A DNA stretch of 8,843 nucleotides from an uncultured Eubacteriales bacterium (GCA_934477985.1 CAKSOR010000081.1:1-8843), one strand, 5' to 3'. Shown: positions 1-6,735, counted from the first letter of the stretch. A program made the numbers and translations. Notes: a model not told the origin generated them from the letters alone.

Positions 1-21
1 GCGGCGCGGTAGCCGCGCCGC
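1..21 (-). terminator. GC-rich hairpin downstream of the lipoprotein gene, probable terminator cut by the window edge
   Basis: A perfect 9-bp inverted repeat, GCGGCGCGG (1-9) and CCGCGCCGC (13-21), surrounds a 3-base loop. It lies 31 bases beyond the stop codon of the minus-strand lipoprotein gene. A smaller CACC/GGTG stem (33-36 and 41-44) sits between them. Position and stem strength fit a transcription terminator for that gene. A T-tract on the minus strand would fall outside the window, so intrinsic termination cannot be confirmed. It could instead be a generic palindromic repeat. Confidence 0.5.
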
Positions 22-52
22 GTTCAAACGCCCACCGTAAGGTGCCCCTCGT

Positions 53-2026
53 CTATCCCCTCTCGGCGATCATCGTATCAGCCCGATCCGAGATGATCCT
101 CACGACCTCTTCAAGCGTCTTCTGCCCGGTAAAATATGCCGTCGCCTCCTCATATACGATCGAAACGAGCTTATCATCTGTCCGCGCGGCGATATTTGCC
201 GAGCCGATCAGCTCTTCGACCGCCTTCGCGCCGGTCTCGGTGAGACCGCCATCAACCGCGATTTCTTCCTGTTTTTTGACCGCGGTCCTTCTGACCGGGA
301 AGCCGAAATCGACAATCCAGCTCCCGTTGTCACTCTGTTCAGGCATCTGCGCCGACTCGTCAAGAAAGCTCTCGATGAACTCCCACGCGCCGGATTTGTG
401 CTTCGATGATTTCAGCACGGCGAACTCATATCCGACGCCGTCCGGCTCGATTATCGACCCTCCGCCGGGGAATCCGCTGTATATCCCCTCCTCGCCGAAG
501 GTCATGTCGCACATTATGTCATACGAACCAAAACCAATGACAAGCTCGGACGACAAAAGCACGCTCCCCTCTCGATATGGTGTGTCGTCGCGGAAACCGC
601 TGTTCTCTGACTCCTCCGGAAGGCTCTTCGCGAATTCGAGCATATAGCGGAAGATCTCGCTTTCAAAACTGCCCGTGCTGTTGAAATTAAGGTAAGCCTT
701 TATGAACTCGATACGGCTGTAGCCTGCCGGGAATACCGACGCGCCGCGGCTGTCCGCGTACTCCGCCGCTGTTCTGAGGTCGCCGAGCTTGGCGACTGTC
801 GACTTCTTAGCGGCAAAGGTGTCGATATTGAAGCGGTTGATCATTGAGAAAAGCTTTCCGTCCGTCTCGTAGGCGCTTAGAACATTCGGAAGATACGCGT
901 CGCGGTCGGACATCAGCGTGCAGAGGTCGGCGAACATACCTTTAGCGACCATGCTGTCATAGTCCATATCACCTGTGATGAGCAGAACATCCGGCGCGTC
1001 CTTCGTGACGAGCGACAGATTCAGGCGGTTCAGGTCGCCGGAATAGTCGATCAGCTTCACGCGGTACTTGTCGCTTGACTTGTTGAAGGCGATTATATCG
1101 CTCCGGATTTTTCCCGGGTCAGTCGAGGCGACTGTTATGATCTCCTTAGCGGTTATTTCGCTCTCGGGAACTTCTGACATTATCCCGATGCCGTCCGAGG
1201 TCACGGCGATGAATTTCTCACCGAACGCCGCGACGCTACGTATCGAGGAATAGTCGATATCCGACGCCAGGAAATCGACGAGCGTTTCGGAAGCGAGACT
1301 GTCCTCACCCGGAGTCAGCAGGTCGATGCCGTCCTGACCGAGCGCGAGCAGGCGGTCGGATTTCACGAATCTTGTGTCGCCGATTCCGCTTATCGGTTCG
1401 CCGAACGACTTGTTTTCGAGGTCTATCGGCAGAAGCACGCGCGTGCCCTCCTGATCATTCGTGTAAGCGACCGCATAGTCCGCGTTCAGCACGCCTTCAA
1501 GGCTGTAGTCGTCGCTGCTGATCTCATCGGTCGAGCCGTCAGGCGAGAGTATCACGAGCGCGCCGTTCCGGATCGCGGCGACCGAGTCGCCGACTGCTGC
1601 GAGCTTGTTCAGGCGTCCCTTATCGTCGACAAGCAAAGCCTTGCCGTCTGACCAGAGATAGAGTCGGTTGAACGGCTGCATATTTCCGGTCTGGTCCGGG
1701 ATATTGCCGTTCACCGCGAGCCAGACGCCGTTTTCACCGACGGCGAGATCGCCGACAGTGCAGCGGCTGCCCTCGGGAAGTCCGAGATCGGGCTTTACGA
1801 CCTCGGGGGCGGTCTGACCGAAGCTGACCAGATAGACCTCGCCGTCAAGGCTCGCGCTCGCGTATGCCTCGGTGTCCGAGCCGCCGCAGGCGCTGAGATT
1901 CGCGCCGGATAATTCCGGGAGTTCGGCTATATCGAGCCGCCAGACGTGTTCGGGCTTCGACTTCGCCGCACAGCCGATCACGATAAACGTGAAAAGGAAA
2001 ACAAGCAGGAAAGTGATTTTTTTCAT
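53..2026 (-). CDS. Lipoprotein with beta-rich N-terminal domain fused to an ABC-type extracellular solute-binding domain
   Basis: A 657-residue secreted lipoprotein. Residues 1-19 are a short positive N-terminus, a hydrophobic core and a lipobox ending V-I-G-C, so Cys19 should be lipidated and anchor the protein to the outer face of the membrane. Residues about 30-290 are rich in short beta-type repeats (for example DGEVYLVSFG, NGALVILSPDG, DGIDLLTPGED, KFIAVTSDGIGI), which suggests a beta-propeller-like sensor or binding domain. Residues about 293-655 resemble family 1 extracellular solute-binding proteins: a strand EIITVAS, an early helix (KIRSDIIAFNK), then APDVLLI, MFADL, and late GYEFAVLKSSKHKSGAWEFIESFL. 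Typical sugar-binding lipoproteins are about 400-450 residues, so this one carries an extra domain of about 260. The start at 2026 is chosen because AGGTGG (2038-2033) lies 6 bases upstream and the signal peptide begins there. The frame stays open to 2263 but that extension is intergenic hairpin DNA. No permease or ATPase gene is adjacent inside the window. The ligand is unknown; a carbohydrate is a guess from the family. Confidence 0.88.
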   Translation of the reverse strand: MKKITFLLVFLFTFIVIGCAAKSKPEHVWRLDIAELPELSGANLSACGGSDTEAYASASLDGEVYLVSFGQTAPEVVKPDLGLPEGSRCTVGDLAVGENGVWLAVNGNIPDQTGNMQPFNRLYLWSDGKALLVDDKGRLNKLAAVGDSVAAIRNGALVILSPDGSTDEISSDDYSLEGVLNADYAVAYTNDQEGTRVLLPIDLENKSFGEPISGIGDTRFVKSDRLLALGQDGIDLLTPGEDSLASETLVDFLASDIDYSSIRSVAAFGEKFIAVTSDGIGIMSEVPESEITAKEIITVASTDPGKIRSDIIAFNKSSDKYRVKLIDYSGDLNRLNLSLVTKDAPDVLLITGDMDYDSMVAKGMFADLCTLMSDRDAYLPNVLSAYETDGKLFSMINRFNIDTFAAKKSTVAKLGDLRTAAEYADSRGASVFPAGYSRIEFIKAYLNFNSTGSFESEIFRYMLEFAKSLPEESENSGFRDDTPYREGSVLLSSELVIGFGSYDIMCDMTFGEEGIYSGFPGGGSIIEPDGVGYEFAVLKSSKHKSGAWEFIESFLDESAQMPEQSDNGSWIVDFGFPVRRTAVKKQEEIAVDGGLTETGAKAVEELIGSANIAARTDDKLVSIVYEEATAYFTGQKTLEEVVRIISDRADTMIAERG

Positions 2027-2032
2027 GGATTT

Positions 2033-2038
2033 CCACCT
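2033..2038 (-). promoter_or_regulatory. Ribosome binding site deciding the lipoprotein start
   Basis: The minus strand reads TGAGGTGG followed by 6 bases and ATG at 2026. This places translation initiation directly before the lipoprotein signal peptide and excludes the upstream in-frame Met codons reaching to 2263. Confidence 0.8.
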
Positions 2039-2039
2039 C

Positions 2040-2061
2040 ACACAAGACATTGTGTTATATA
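2040..2061 (-). promoter_or_regulatory. Candidate −10 and overlapping palindromic operator of the lipoprotein gene
   Basis: The minus strand carries TATATA (2061-2056), followed at once by the palindrome ACACAA-TGTC-TTGTGT (2055-2040, 6-bp arms), then the ribosome binding site. If TATATA is the −10 box, transcription would start near 2049, inside the palindrome, which is a classic repressor-operator position. I see no convincing −35 element 16-18 bases upstream, so the promoter is weakly supported. The palindrome itself is plain in the sequence. Confidence 0.35.
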
Positions 2062-2094
2062 AGACGTTGAATACGGCGGATTTGTTCCCGAAAG

Positions 2095-2129
2095 AAAAAA
2101 TTTTCTGAAGCCAGCTGTGCGACAGCTGG
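2095..2129 (-). terminator. Hairpin plus displaced T-run, possible terminator of the MutS-like operon
   Basis: A perfect 8-bp inverted repeat, CCAGCTGT (2111-2118) and ACAGCTGG (2122-2129), has a 3-base loop. On the minus strand it is followed by CTTCAGAAAA and then six T (2100-2095). The T-run starts 10 bases after the stem, farther than in a good intrinsic terminator, so termination would be inefficient or need a factor. A competing pairing, CTGTGC (2115-2120) with GCACAG (2141-2146), uses one arm of the same hairpin. Confidence 0.4.
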
Positions 2130-2165
2130 TCGGTCGCGTGGCACAGGCGGGGACTCCCGTCCACG

Positions 2166-2210
2166 TCCGCCTCGACCCGAGGCGGATGGCGAGCAGAGCT
2201 TGCCATCCGC
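2166..2210 (-). repeat. Overlapping, mutually exclusive hairpins in the intergenic region
   Basis: Segment A (2166-2174, TCCGCCTCG) pairs perfectly with 2178-2186 across a 3-base loop. The sequence 2182-2194 pairs instead with 2198-2210 in a 13-bp stem with one G-T wobble and loop AGA. The two stems share 2182-2186, so they cannot form together. No T-run follows either stem on either strand, so neither is an intrinsic terminator. The arrangement fits an intergenic palindromic repeat (REP- or MITE-like) or a leader with alternative folds. There is only one copy in this window, so repeat status is inference. Confidence 0.5.
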
Positions 2211-2263
2211 GCGCCGCCAAGTCGGGCGAAAAAGGGCTGACTCAAACCGCCAGCCCATAACAT

Positions 2264-3643
2264 TCACTTTCCGAGCACCTCCGCTCTGTATCCCGCGGAA
2301 AATTCCATTACCGCCCCGAGCGCGTCTACAAGCCCAAGATGCGTCGTGACCATATAGTCCGCGCCAGCTCTCCATAGATACCCAAGCACCCCGGAAAGCG
2401 CCGCCGCGCCGTCCCCGAACTCCGTCGTCTGAAAGACCTCGTTCAGCAAAACAAGCGTCCCGTGGAGCTCCGAATTCACTATCTCAGCCACCTTAGCGAC
2501 CTCGCGCTCAAAATCGCCGACTCCGTCCTCATGACTTCCCCCGGCGCAAAGCATGACAATCCGCCTGTATATCCTCATCTCCGCGCACTCCGCCGGAATC
2601 GGAAGCCCCGCCTGTGCAATCAGCCGCGCCGCCGCGACCGAACGCAGAAACACCGTCTTTCCGCTGCTGTTCGCGCCGCGGATGATAATCCTCCCCGACC
2701 GCGGAATGTCGCGCGGAATCACTTCCGAAGCCGCTTTTTCGGTCAGCAGCTTCAGGTCGTACAGACCGGCTACCCTCTCATCCTCCGAAAACACCGGGAA
2801 AACGACGTCAACTCCGCGGCTCTTCAGAAATTCATGATACCGCATTGCGACCTCGTAAAAATCAAGCGCCGCGCAAAGGTCGTCGAACGGCTCGAGAAGC
2901 TGCTTTGCGGCATTGTCAAGCTCCGATGAAAGCTCCCTGAACGGAATCGTTCCGAGCCTATCATATACATCGCCGACCGGCGTCACACCGACTCCCTCGG
3001 GTATCTTCCGTTCGACCGTCTTCTGTCCGAACAGCCTGCCAATCAGGCTCTGCTTCGGCTCGGGCTCGCTGAATCTGTGCTCCACAAGCTCCGCCGACTC
3101 AATCCGTCCGTCGAGCTTTATCCGGATGTCGGTCGGCAATGCCGCGCTGCGGTATTCGAGCCTTCCGCAGAGCTTCATAAGCGCCTGATATTCCGCCCTT
3201 CCAGAAAGCTCCCGCGCCCGGTCGATAAGCTCCGAAAGCCCATCAGACCTGACATTTTCAGTTTCTCCGAGCTTTTTTACGGCTAACAGAAGCTCCTTTA
3301 GAAGCGACGCGCAGACCCGGCACTGTGACTGCGCCGCCTCTGAACCAGCGGTTGAATTCCGCTCCCGCCGGTTCTTCTCAAGCGCCGCCCTGATCTCTCC
3401 TGCCTGCCCGGACAGCGCGGAAATCCGCTCAAAAAGCCCCGGGACATCCAGAAAATCTCGCAGAATTTCCTGCCGGTAGACTATCTCGCAAGCCTCCGTC
3501 AGCGGCGCTGAGACTATCTCCAGAAACTTCCGCGTCTTTTCGGTGTCGGGGCAGATATTGTAAAAGCAGTCGAGCCCCGAGTCGAGGATAACGCTTTCAC
3601 CGCTATTTACTCGCTCCGACGCGCGTAACAGGTCAAATTTCAT
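2264..3643 (-). CDS. MutS-like ATPase, second paralogue (no mismatch-recognition domain)
   Basis: A 459-residue protein built from a helical MutS core/lever-like region (about 1-310) and a C-terminal MutS-type ATPase (about 315-459). In the first part, EIVYRQEILRDFL (53-65) matches the start of the MutS lever region. Walker A is GANSSGKT (323-330), the MutS signature position holds GDFEREVAKVAEIV (376-389), Walker B is LVLLNE (397-402), and the switch histidine is in TTH (433-435). The Walker B Asp usual in MutS is Asn401, while the catalytic Glu402 is kept. The N-terminal mismatch-binding and connector domains of MutS (about 250 residues) are absent, and so is the C-terminal tail seen in its neighbour. 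The start overlaps the end of the upstream paralogue by 11 bases, and GGGAGG lies 6 bases before the ATG, so the two are translationally coupled. It probably acts as the partner of that paralogue. Target and role are unknown; database names such as 'mismatch repair protein MutS' would mislead. Confidence 0.9.
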   Translation of the reverse strand: MKFDLLRASERVNSGESVILDSGLDCFYNICPDTEKTRKFLEIVSAPLTEACEIVYRQEILRDFLDVPGLFERISALSGQAGEIRAALEKNRRERNSTAGSEAAQSQCRVCASLLKELLLAVKKLGETENVRSDGLSELIDRARELSGRAEYQALMKLCGRLEYRSAALPTDIRIKLDGRIESAELVEHRFSEPEPKQSLIGRLFGQKTVERKIPEGVGVTPVGDVYDRLGTIPFRELSSELDNAAKQLLEPFDDLCAALDFYEVAMRYHEFLKSRGVDVVFPVFSEDERVAGLYDLKLLTEKAASEVIPRDIPRSGRIIIRGANSSGKTVFLRSVAAARLIAQAGLPIPAECAEMRIYRRIVMLCAGGSHEDGVGDFEREVAKVAEIVNSELHGTLVLLNEVFQTTEFGDGAAALSGVLGYLWRAGADYMVTTHLGLVDALGAVMEFSAGYRAEVLGK

Positions 3644-4985
3644 CAGACGCCTCCCTCGCCGCGAGCTGTTCCGGCGCGATTTTGTATTTTCTGAGGATGT
3701 CGAGCGCGTATGAGCCGCTCTGCTCCGACTTCACTATCCTATATGTGCGTTCGCCGCCGTCGCCGACAACCGCTCGCAGCAGCCCGAAGCCGCTGTACGC
3801 AACTCTTGCGAAGTGCGTGACAAACAGCCCGAACGCGCCGCGAACGACAATCCTTTTTGCGGCGTCAAGCGCTGAGGCGCATCCCTTTTCCTCGTTCGTT
3901 CCGCTGTAGGTCTCGTTGAAGAGAACAAAACTCTCCCGCCCCGCGCTTTCGATGATCTCATCGGCTCTGGCGCGCTCCTCCTCAAACCTCCCGGTCGATA
4001 TTTCCGGCTCCCCGACCGGAAAGTGCGTCGAGACGCTCCGGAACGGATAGATCGAAGCCGATCTCGCAAAGACCGGCGCGCCGTTCAGAAACAGGATCAG
4101 GTTAACGCCGACCGCGCGCAGAAACGATGTCTTCCCGCCGCCGTTCGCGCCGATAATGAAGCAAAGCGACTCGTTCTCGTCGAGTCTTACGTCGTTCGGA
4201 ACAATCGTTGTCTCGCTGATGAGCGTTATGTCGGATAAATCCCCGGCGAAAAATACCCTCTCAGCCGCGATCTCCGGATAGCAGACCGGAATCGACTTCG
4301 CTTTTGCGGCGTCAACCAATTCGTTTATGTTGAGGAAGAAGTCGACATCGCCGGCAAGCCCGGTCAGCTGATCAACCGCGTCCATGAAAGCCTCCGTGGC
4401 ATCGAACACAACCGCTTCGCCGAAAAGCTCCGAAAGCCGGGCGTCGAGCGTCCCTAGCCTGATTGCCAGCCGCGGACGCGCGGTCGCGCTGAGCCCAAGC
4501 GCGCTTTCAAGCCGCCTGAGCTCGCCTATGAACGACTCGCGCTCATCGGTCTCAGTGACAAACGAACTTGTGTGCAGTGTCAGCTCGAACTCGTCGATCC
4601 TCTCAAGCCGTTCGGACAGTTCCGCGAGCTGCCCGCTCACGTCGATGAGCGATGCCTTTGTGTCGTCGGCAAACCCATCGACCGTGCTGAGCAGCTTCGC
4701 GCACTCGCCGTAAACCCGCGTCAGCTCCGCCAGACTGAACATCCGCTCGATATTTCCATCCGAAGCCCTGAAACGCCTTTCAGCCGAGGTGAGCTCCCCG
4801 AGTCCGCCGCGCAGTTTCCGGAACGCGTCAAGATACGCGTCATTTTCAAGCCGCCTGAATATCTCCTGGCGCTTTTGTATCTCATCGACCGCCGGAAGAA
4901 CCGCGAGCCGCGAGATAGTGCTCTCCGGAAGTATCTTCTCAAAGCCAAGGTCATAAAAGACCTTTCCGGGTATGGTCATATTCAT
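3633..4985 (-). CDS. MutS-like ATPase, first paralogue (no mismatch-recognition domain)
   Basis: A 450-residue MutS-related ATPase. Residues about 10-270 are mostly helical, with the lever-type motif EIQKRQEIFRRLE (35-47) and a heptad-rich stretch around 112-135 that may be coiled coil. The ATPase domain carries Walker A GANGGGKT (279-286), signature STGRFEEERARADEII (330-345), Walker B FVLFNE (353-358, again Asn for Asp) and VTHF (389-392). The C-terminal RTYRIVKSEQSGSYALDIL (413-431) matches the strand-plus-helix tail of MutS proteins. The MutS mismatch-binding domain is missing. The ATG overlaps the upstream stop as ATGA (4985-4982), and GGAGG lies 7 bases before it; Met3 is a less likely start. 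It diverges strongly from its downstream neighbour outside the ATPase motifs, so the pair is an old duplication. MutS ATPases work as dimers with composite active sites, so I infer a heterodimer with the next gene product. Confidence 0.9.
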   Translation of the reverse strand: MNMTIPGKVFYDLGFEKILPESTISRLAVLPAVDEIQKRQEIFRRLENDAYLDAFRKLRGGLGELTSAERRFRASDGNIERMFSLAELTRVYGECAKLLSTVDGFADDTKASLIDVSGQLAELSERLERIDEFELTLHTSSFVTETDERESFIGELRRLESALGLSATARPRLAIRLGTLDARLSELFGEAVVFDATEAFMDAVDQLTGLAGDVDFFLNINELVDAAKAKSIPVCYPEIAAERVFFAGDLSDITLISETTIVPNDVRLDENESLCFIIGANGGGKTSFLRAVGVNLILFLNGAPVFARSASIYPFRSVSTHFPVGEPEISTGRFEEERARADEIIESAGRESFVLFNETYSGTNEEKGCASALDAAKRIVVRGAFGLFVTHFARVAYSGFGLLRAVVGDGGERTYRIVKSEQSGSYALDILRKYKIAPEQLAAREASDEI

Positions 4986-5548
4986 CCGCCCACCTCCGTT
5001 TCAATGTCGCTCATCAGGCGTGACGACGAGTAGATGTACATGTCGTTCAGTATCTCGCCCGCGCCGACTATACGATTCCCGCCAGCCGATGTGTAATTTA
5101 TCTGTAAACAGACCGGGTTTACAAGGAGCACCGGCTTGAAGCGCTTCATGTACCACTCGTCGCGAAATCCCGCGCGGAAATCATAAGCCGGAAGCTCGCG
5201 CTTCTTCGAATCAAGCGGGACGCGCGAGAACATTCCGGCGGCGAAGGCTATGTATGAGCGGATGAAATACCGCCGGTCGTCGGTGAAGCATAGCTCGGTC
5301 GTACGCCGCTTCATGCCGAAGAGCTTGACCGACCATACCGTCTCGCCAGTCTCGATATAAAAGTCACAGGCACGACCGCGCGAGCCGCCGAACAGCCAGA
5401 GCGGGTGGTTTTTGTGAAGCCGCGCGCCGGTCCTTTCACAGAGCGAGCTGAGTTTTATCGCGAGCATAATCCGCCTGATTCCGACGCGGATGTACGGCAG
5501 AAGGTATATGACCGCGGCGATCAGCAAGGCAAAAATCAGAAGTTTCAT
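4982..5548 (-). CDS. Small membrane-anchored protein of unknown function, first gene of the MutS-like operon
   Basis: 188 residues. Residues 3-19 (LLIFALLIAAVIYLLPY) form one hydrophobic helix without a lipobox or clear cleavage site. It is followed by basic residues (RVGIRRIMLAIK), so the rest, about 21-188, should be cytoplasmic. The soluble part has a CDFYIETGETVWSVKLFG block (61-78), a YFIRSYIAF block (94-102) and a DEWYMKRFKPVLLVNP block (130-145). From memory these resemble an uncharacterised clostridial family; I know no function for it. There is no catalytic motif I recognise. It is the first gene after a consensus promoter, and its stop overlaps the next start as ATGA, so it should be made together with the two ATPases and may tether or sense for them. 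The Shine-Dalgarno GAGGAG lies 12 bases before the ATG, longer than usual, which may lower translation. Confidence 0.85.
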   Translation of the reverse strand: MKLLIFALLIAAVIYLLPYIRVGIRRIMLAIKLSSLCERTGARLHKNHPLWLFGGSRGRACDFYIETGETVWSVKLFGMKRRTTELCFTDDRRYFIRSYIAFAAGMFSRVPLDSKKRELPAYDFRAGFRDEWYMKRFKPVLLVNPVCLQINYTSAGGNRIVGAGEILNDMYIYSSSRLMSDIETEVGG

Positions 5549-5569
5549 TAAATTGTCACGCTCCTCTCA

Positions 5570-5582
5570 TATAATGATTATA
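5570..5582. promoter_or_regulatory. Perfect 13-base palindrome over the −10 box of the MutS-like operon
   Basis: TATAATGATTATA is perfectly symmetric about G5576. It contains the −10 box of the minus-strand promoter and reaches to its likely transcription start. A palindrome here could be an operator, for instance for the divergently encoded XRE regulator. Because the −10 consensus is itself AT-rich, a chance origin is quite possible. Confidence 0.35.
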
Positions 5583-5605
5583 CCATACCGCGCGGAAAAT
5601 GTCAA
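5577..5605 (-). promoter_or_regulatory. Consensus SigA promoter of the membrane protein–MutS-like operon
   Basis: The minus strand reads TTGACA (5605-5600), a 17-base spacer, then TATAAT (5582-5577), preceded by TGG, which makes an extended −10. Both hexamers match the consensus fully. Transcription should start near 5570, giving a leader of only about 22 bases before the ATG at 5548. So strong a promoter implies high expression unless repressed. Confidence 0.88.
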
Positions 5606-5683
5606 GCAAAAGATGCGGGCGCGGACTTTCCGTGCACTATATAATTCTTCCCACCGGTTGAATCAGTATTTCCGGTCAATACC

Positions 5684-5712
5684 TTTACAATCCGCCGGTC
5701 ATGTGGTATCAT
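5684..5712 (+). promoter_or_regulatory. SigA-type promoter of the XRE regulator gene
   Basis: TTTACA (5684-5689), a 17-base spacer and TATCAT (5707-5712) with TGG before it form an extended −10 promoter. The expected start is near 5719, giving a leader of about 44 bases. It is divergent from the promoter at 5605-5577; the two −35 boxes are 78 bases apart, close enough for one regulator to act on both. Confidence 0.75.
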
Positions 5713-5762
5713 ATATACAGAGCAAGGTACCTGCTTCAAAAATCAAAAAGGAGACATGAACC

Positions 5763-6728
5763 ATGACTATCATGATCGGCGAAAACATCAAGCGCCTGCG
5801 CACCGCGAAGGGACTCACGCAGGAACAGCTCTCGGATGCGGTCGGCGTGACCTGCGCGGCGGTCTCGAAATGGGAGCGCGGCGACACCTTCCCCGACATC
5901 ACGATGCTCTTCCCGCTCGCGCACTTCTTCGGCGTGTCGCTCGACGAGCTGATGGGCTACGACCGCGAAAAGATCGAGGCTGACATCGAAGCCCTGCTCG
6001 CGGAATATGTCAGGCTCAGCCGCACCGACGCCCTGAAGGCGCGTGAGCTCATCACCGGCGCGATGAAAAAATACCCCGACGACTTCCGGGTGATGAACGA
6101 CTACATGTGGGAGATCGCCGGAAACTACGCTGACAACGATCCCGCGGTTCTGAGAGAGCATTCCGAGGAACTCGAACGCATCTGCGCACGGATCATCGAC
6201 GGCTGCGGCGACGAAGCCCTGCGTCTTGACGCCTGGAACATGCGCGCGAAGCTCGCCCACGCCCGCGGTGAGACCGACAAGGCGCTCGCGATCTACGAAA
6301 GATACTTCTCCGACTGGTACACGACCGGCGCGCAGAAAGCCGAACAGCTGTTCGCGAAGGACACTCCGGAATTCCACGTCCGTGTGACAAAGAACATGTA
6401 CGAGCTCGCGAACTTCTCGGCTGACAAGTATGTTAAAAGCGTCTTCTGTGAAAGCTCTGTCCCGCTCGAGGAGCGCGTCAAGCGGATACTCGCCTGTGCT
6501 GAGAGCCTTGAGCGCGCGGCAGAGGAGACCGGCGAGACTTATATTCTCCTCGAGGCGCTGACGATCGTCTTCCGGCTAGCGAACGACCTTGGGTTCCGCG
6601 TGAAATACCCGGAGGAAAAGCTCTGTGAGATAAGGGCAAGACGCGACAGACTGCTCGAAAAGCTGCGCGGACTGCTCGCGGATGACAAAGCCCTCGCGGA
6701 ATGCAAAGTAAACTACATGATCAGATAA
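5763..6728 (+). CDS. XRE-family transcriptional regulator with a helical C-terminal domain
   Basis: A 321-residue DNA-binding protein. Residues 5-60 are a typical Cro/C1-type helix-turn-helix: IGENIKRLRTAKGLTQEQL, then the recognition helix region TCAAVSKWERG (30-40), then FPDITMLFPLAHFFGVSLDELM. The remainder, about 70-320, is all-helical with degenerate TPR-like pairs (for example ALKARELITGAMKKYPDDF and GETDKALAIYERYF), a common effector or dimerisation module in Firmicutes regulators. AAGGAG (5748-5753) lies 9 bases before the chosen ATG; an out-of-frame ATG at 5756 is ignored. It is monocistronic, ending at a strong terminator. It is divergent from the MutS-like operon with 214 bases between start codons, so autoregulation and control of that operon are the simplest guess. 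No ligand is predictable, and no protease or phage lysogeny gene is nearby. Confidence 0.93.
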   Translation: MTIMIGENIKRLRTAKGLTQEQLSDAVGVTCAAVSKWERGDTFPDITMLFPLAHFFGVSLDELMGYDREKIEADIEALLAEYVRLSRTDALKARELITGAMKKYPDDFRVMNDYMWEIAGNYADNDPAVLREHSEELERICARIIDGCGDEALRLDAWNMRAKLAHARGETDKALAIYERYFSDWYTTGAQKAEQLFAKDTPEFHVRVTKNMYELANFSADKYVKSVFCESSVPLEERVKRILACAESLERAAEETGETYILLEALTIVFRLANDLGFRVKYPEEKLCEIRARRDRLLEKLRGLLADDKALAECKVNYMIR

Positions 6729-6735
6729 AGCGGCG

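Noticed and set aside
42..647. Open plus-strand frame of 201 codons starting with Met
   Set aside because: It is antisense to the solute-binding domain, has Ser/Pro-rich low-complexity content typical of a shadow frame, and lacks a ribosome binding site.
2166..2210. Intrinsic terminator
   Set aside because: The stems are strong but no T-tract follows on either strand.
2027..2263. N-terminal extension of the lipoprotein frame up to the MutS-like stop codon
   Set aside because: It would bury the signal peptide and lipobox inside the protein. The extension is encoded by hairpin-rich intergenic DNA and has no Shine-Dalgarno, while 2026 has a good one.
2264..4985. Classical mismatch repair (mutS with mutL)
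   Set aside because: Both proteins are about half the length of MutS, lack the mismatch-recognition domain with its Phe-x-Glu motif, and no mutL gene is present.
5640..5645. Additional TATAAT on the plus strand in the divergent spacer
   Set aside because: The sequence 17 bases upstream (GGGCGC) is no −35 and there is no TG extension, so it is unlikely to be a promoter.
5736..6377. Minus-strand open frame of 213 codons antisense to the XRE regulator
   Set aside because: High third-position GC in the real gene opens the opposite strand. The translation is Val/Arg/His/Glu-rich with no domain, and the sense frame is a clear HTH protein with its own promoter.
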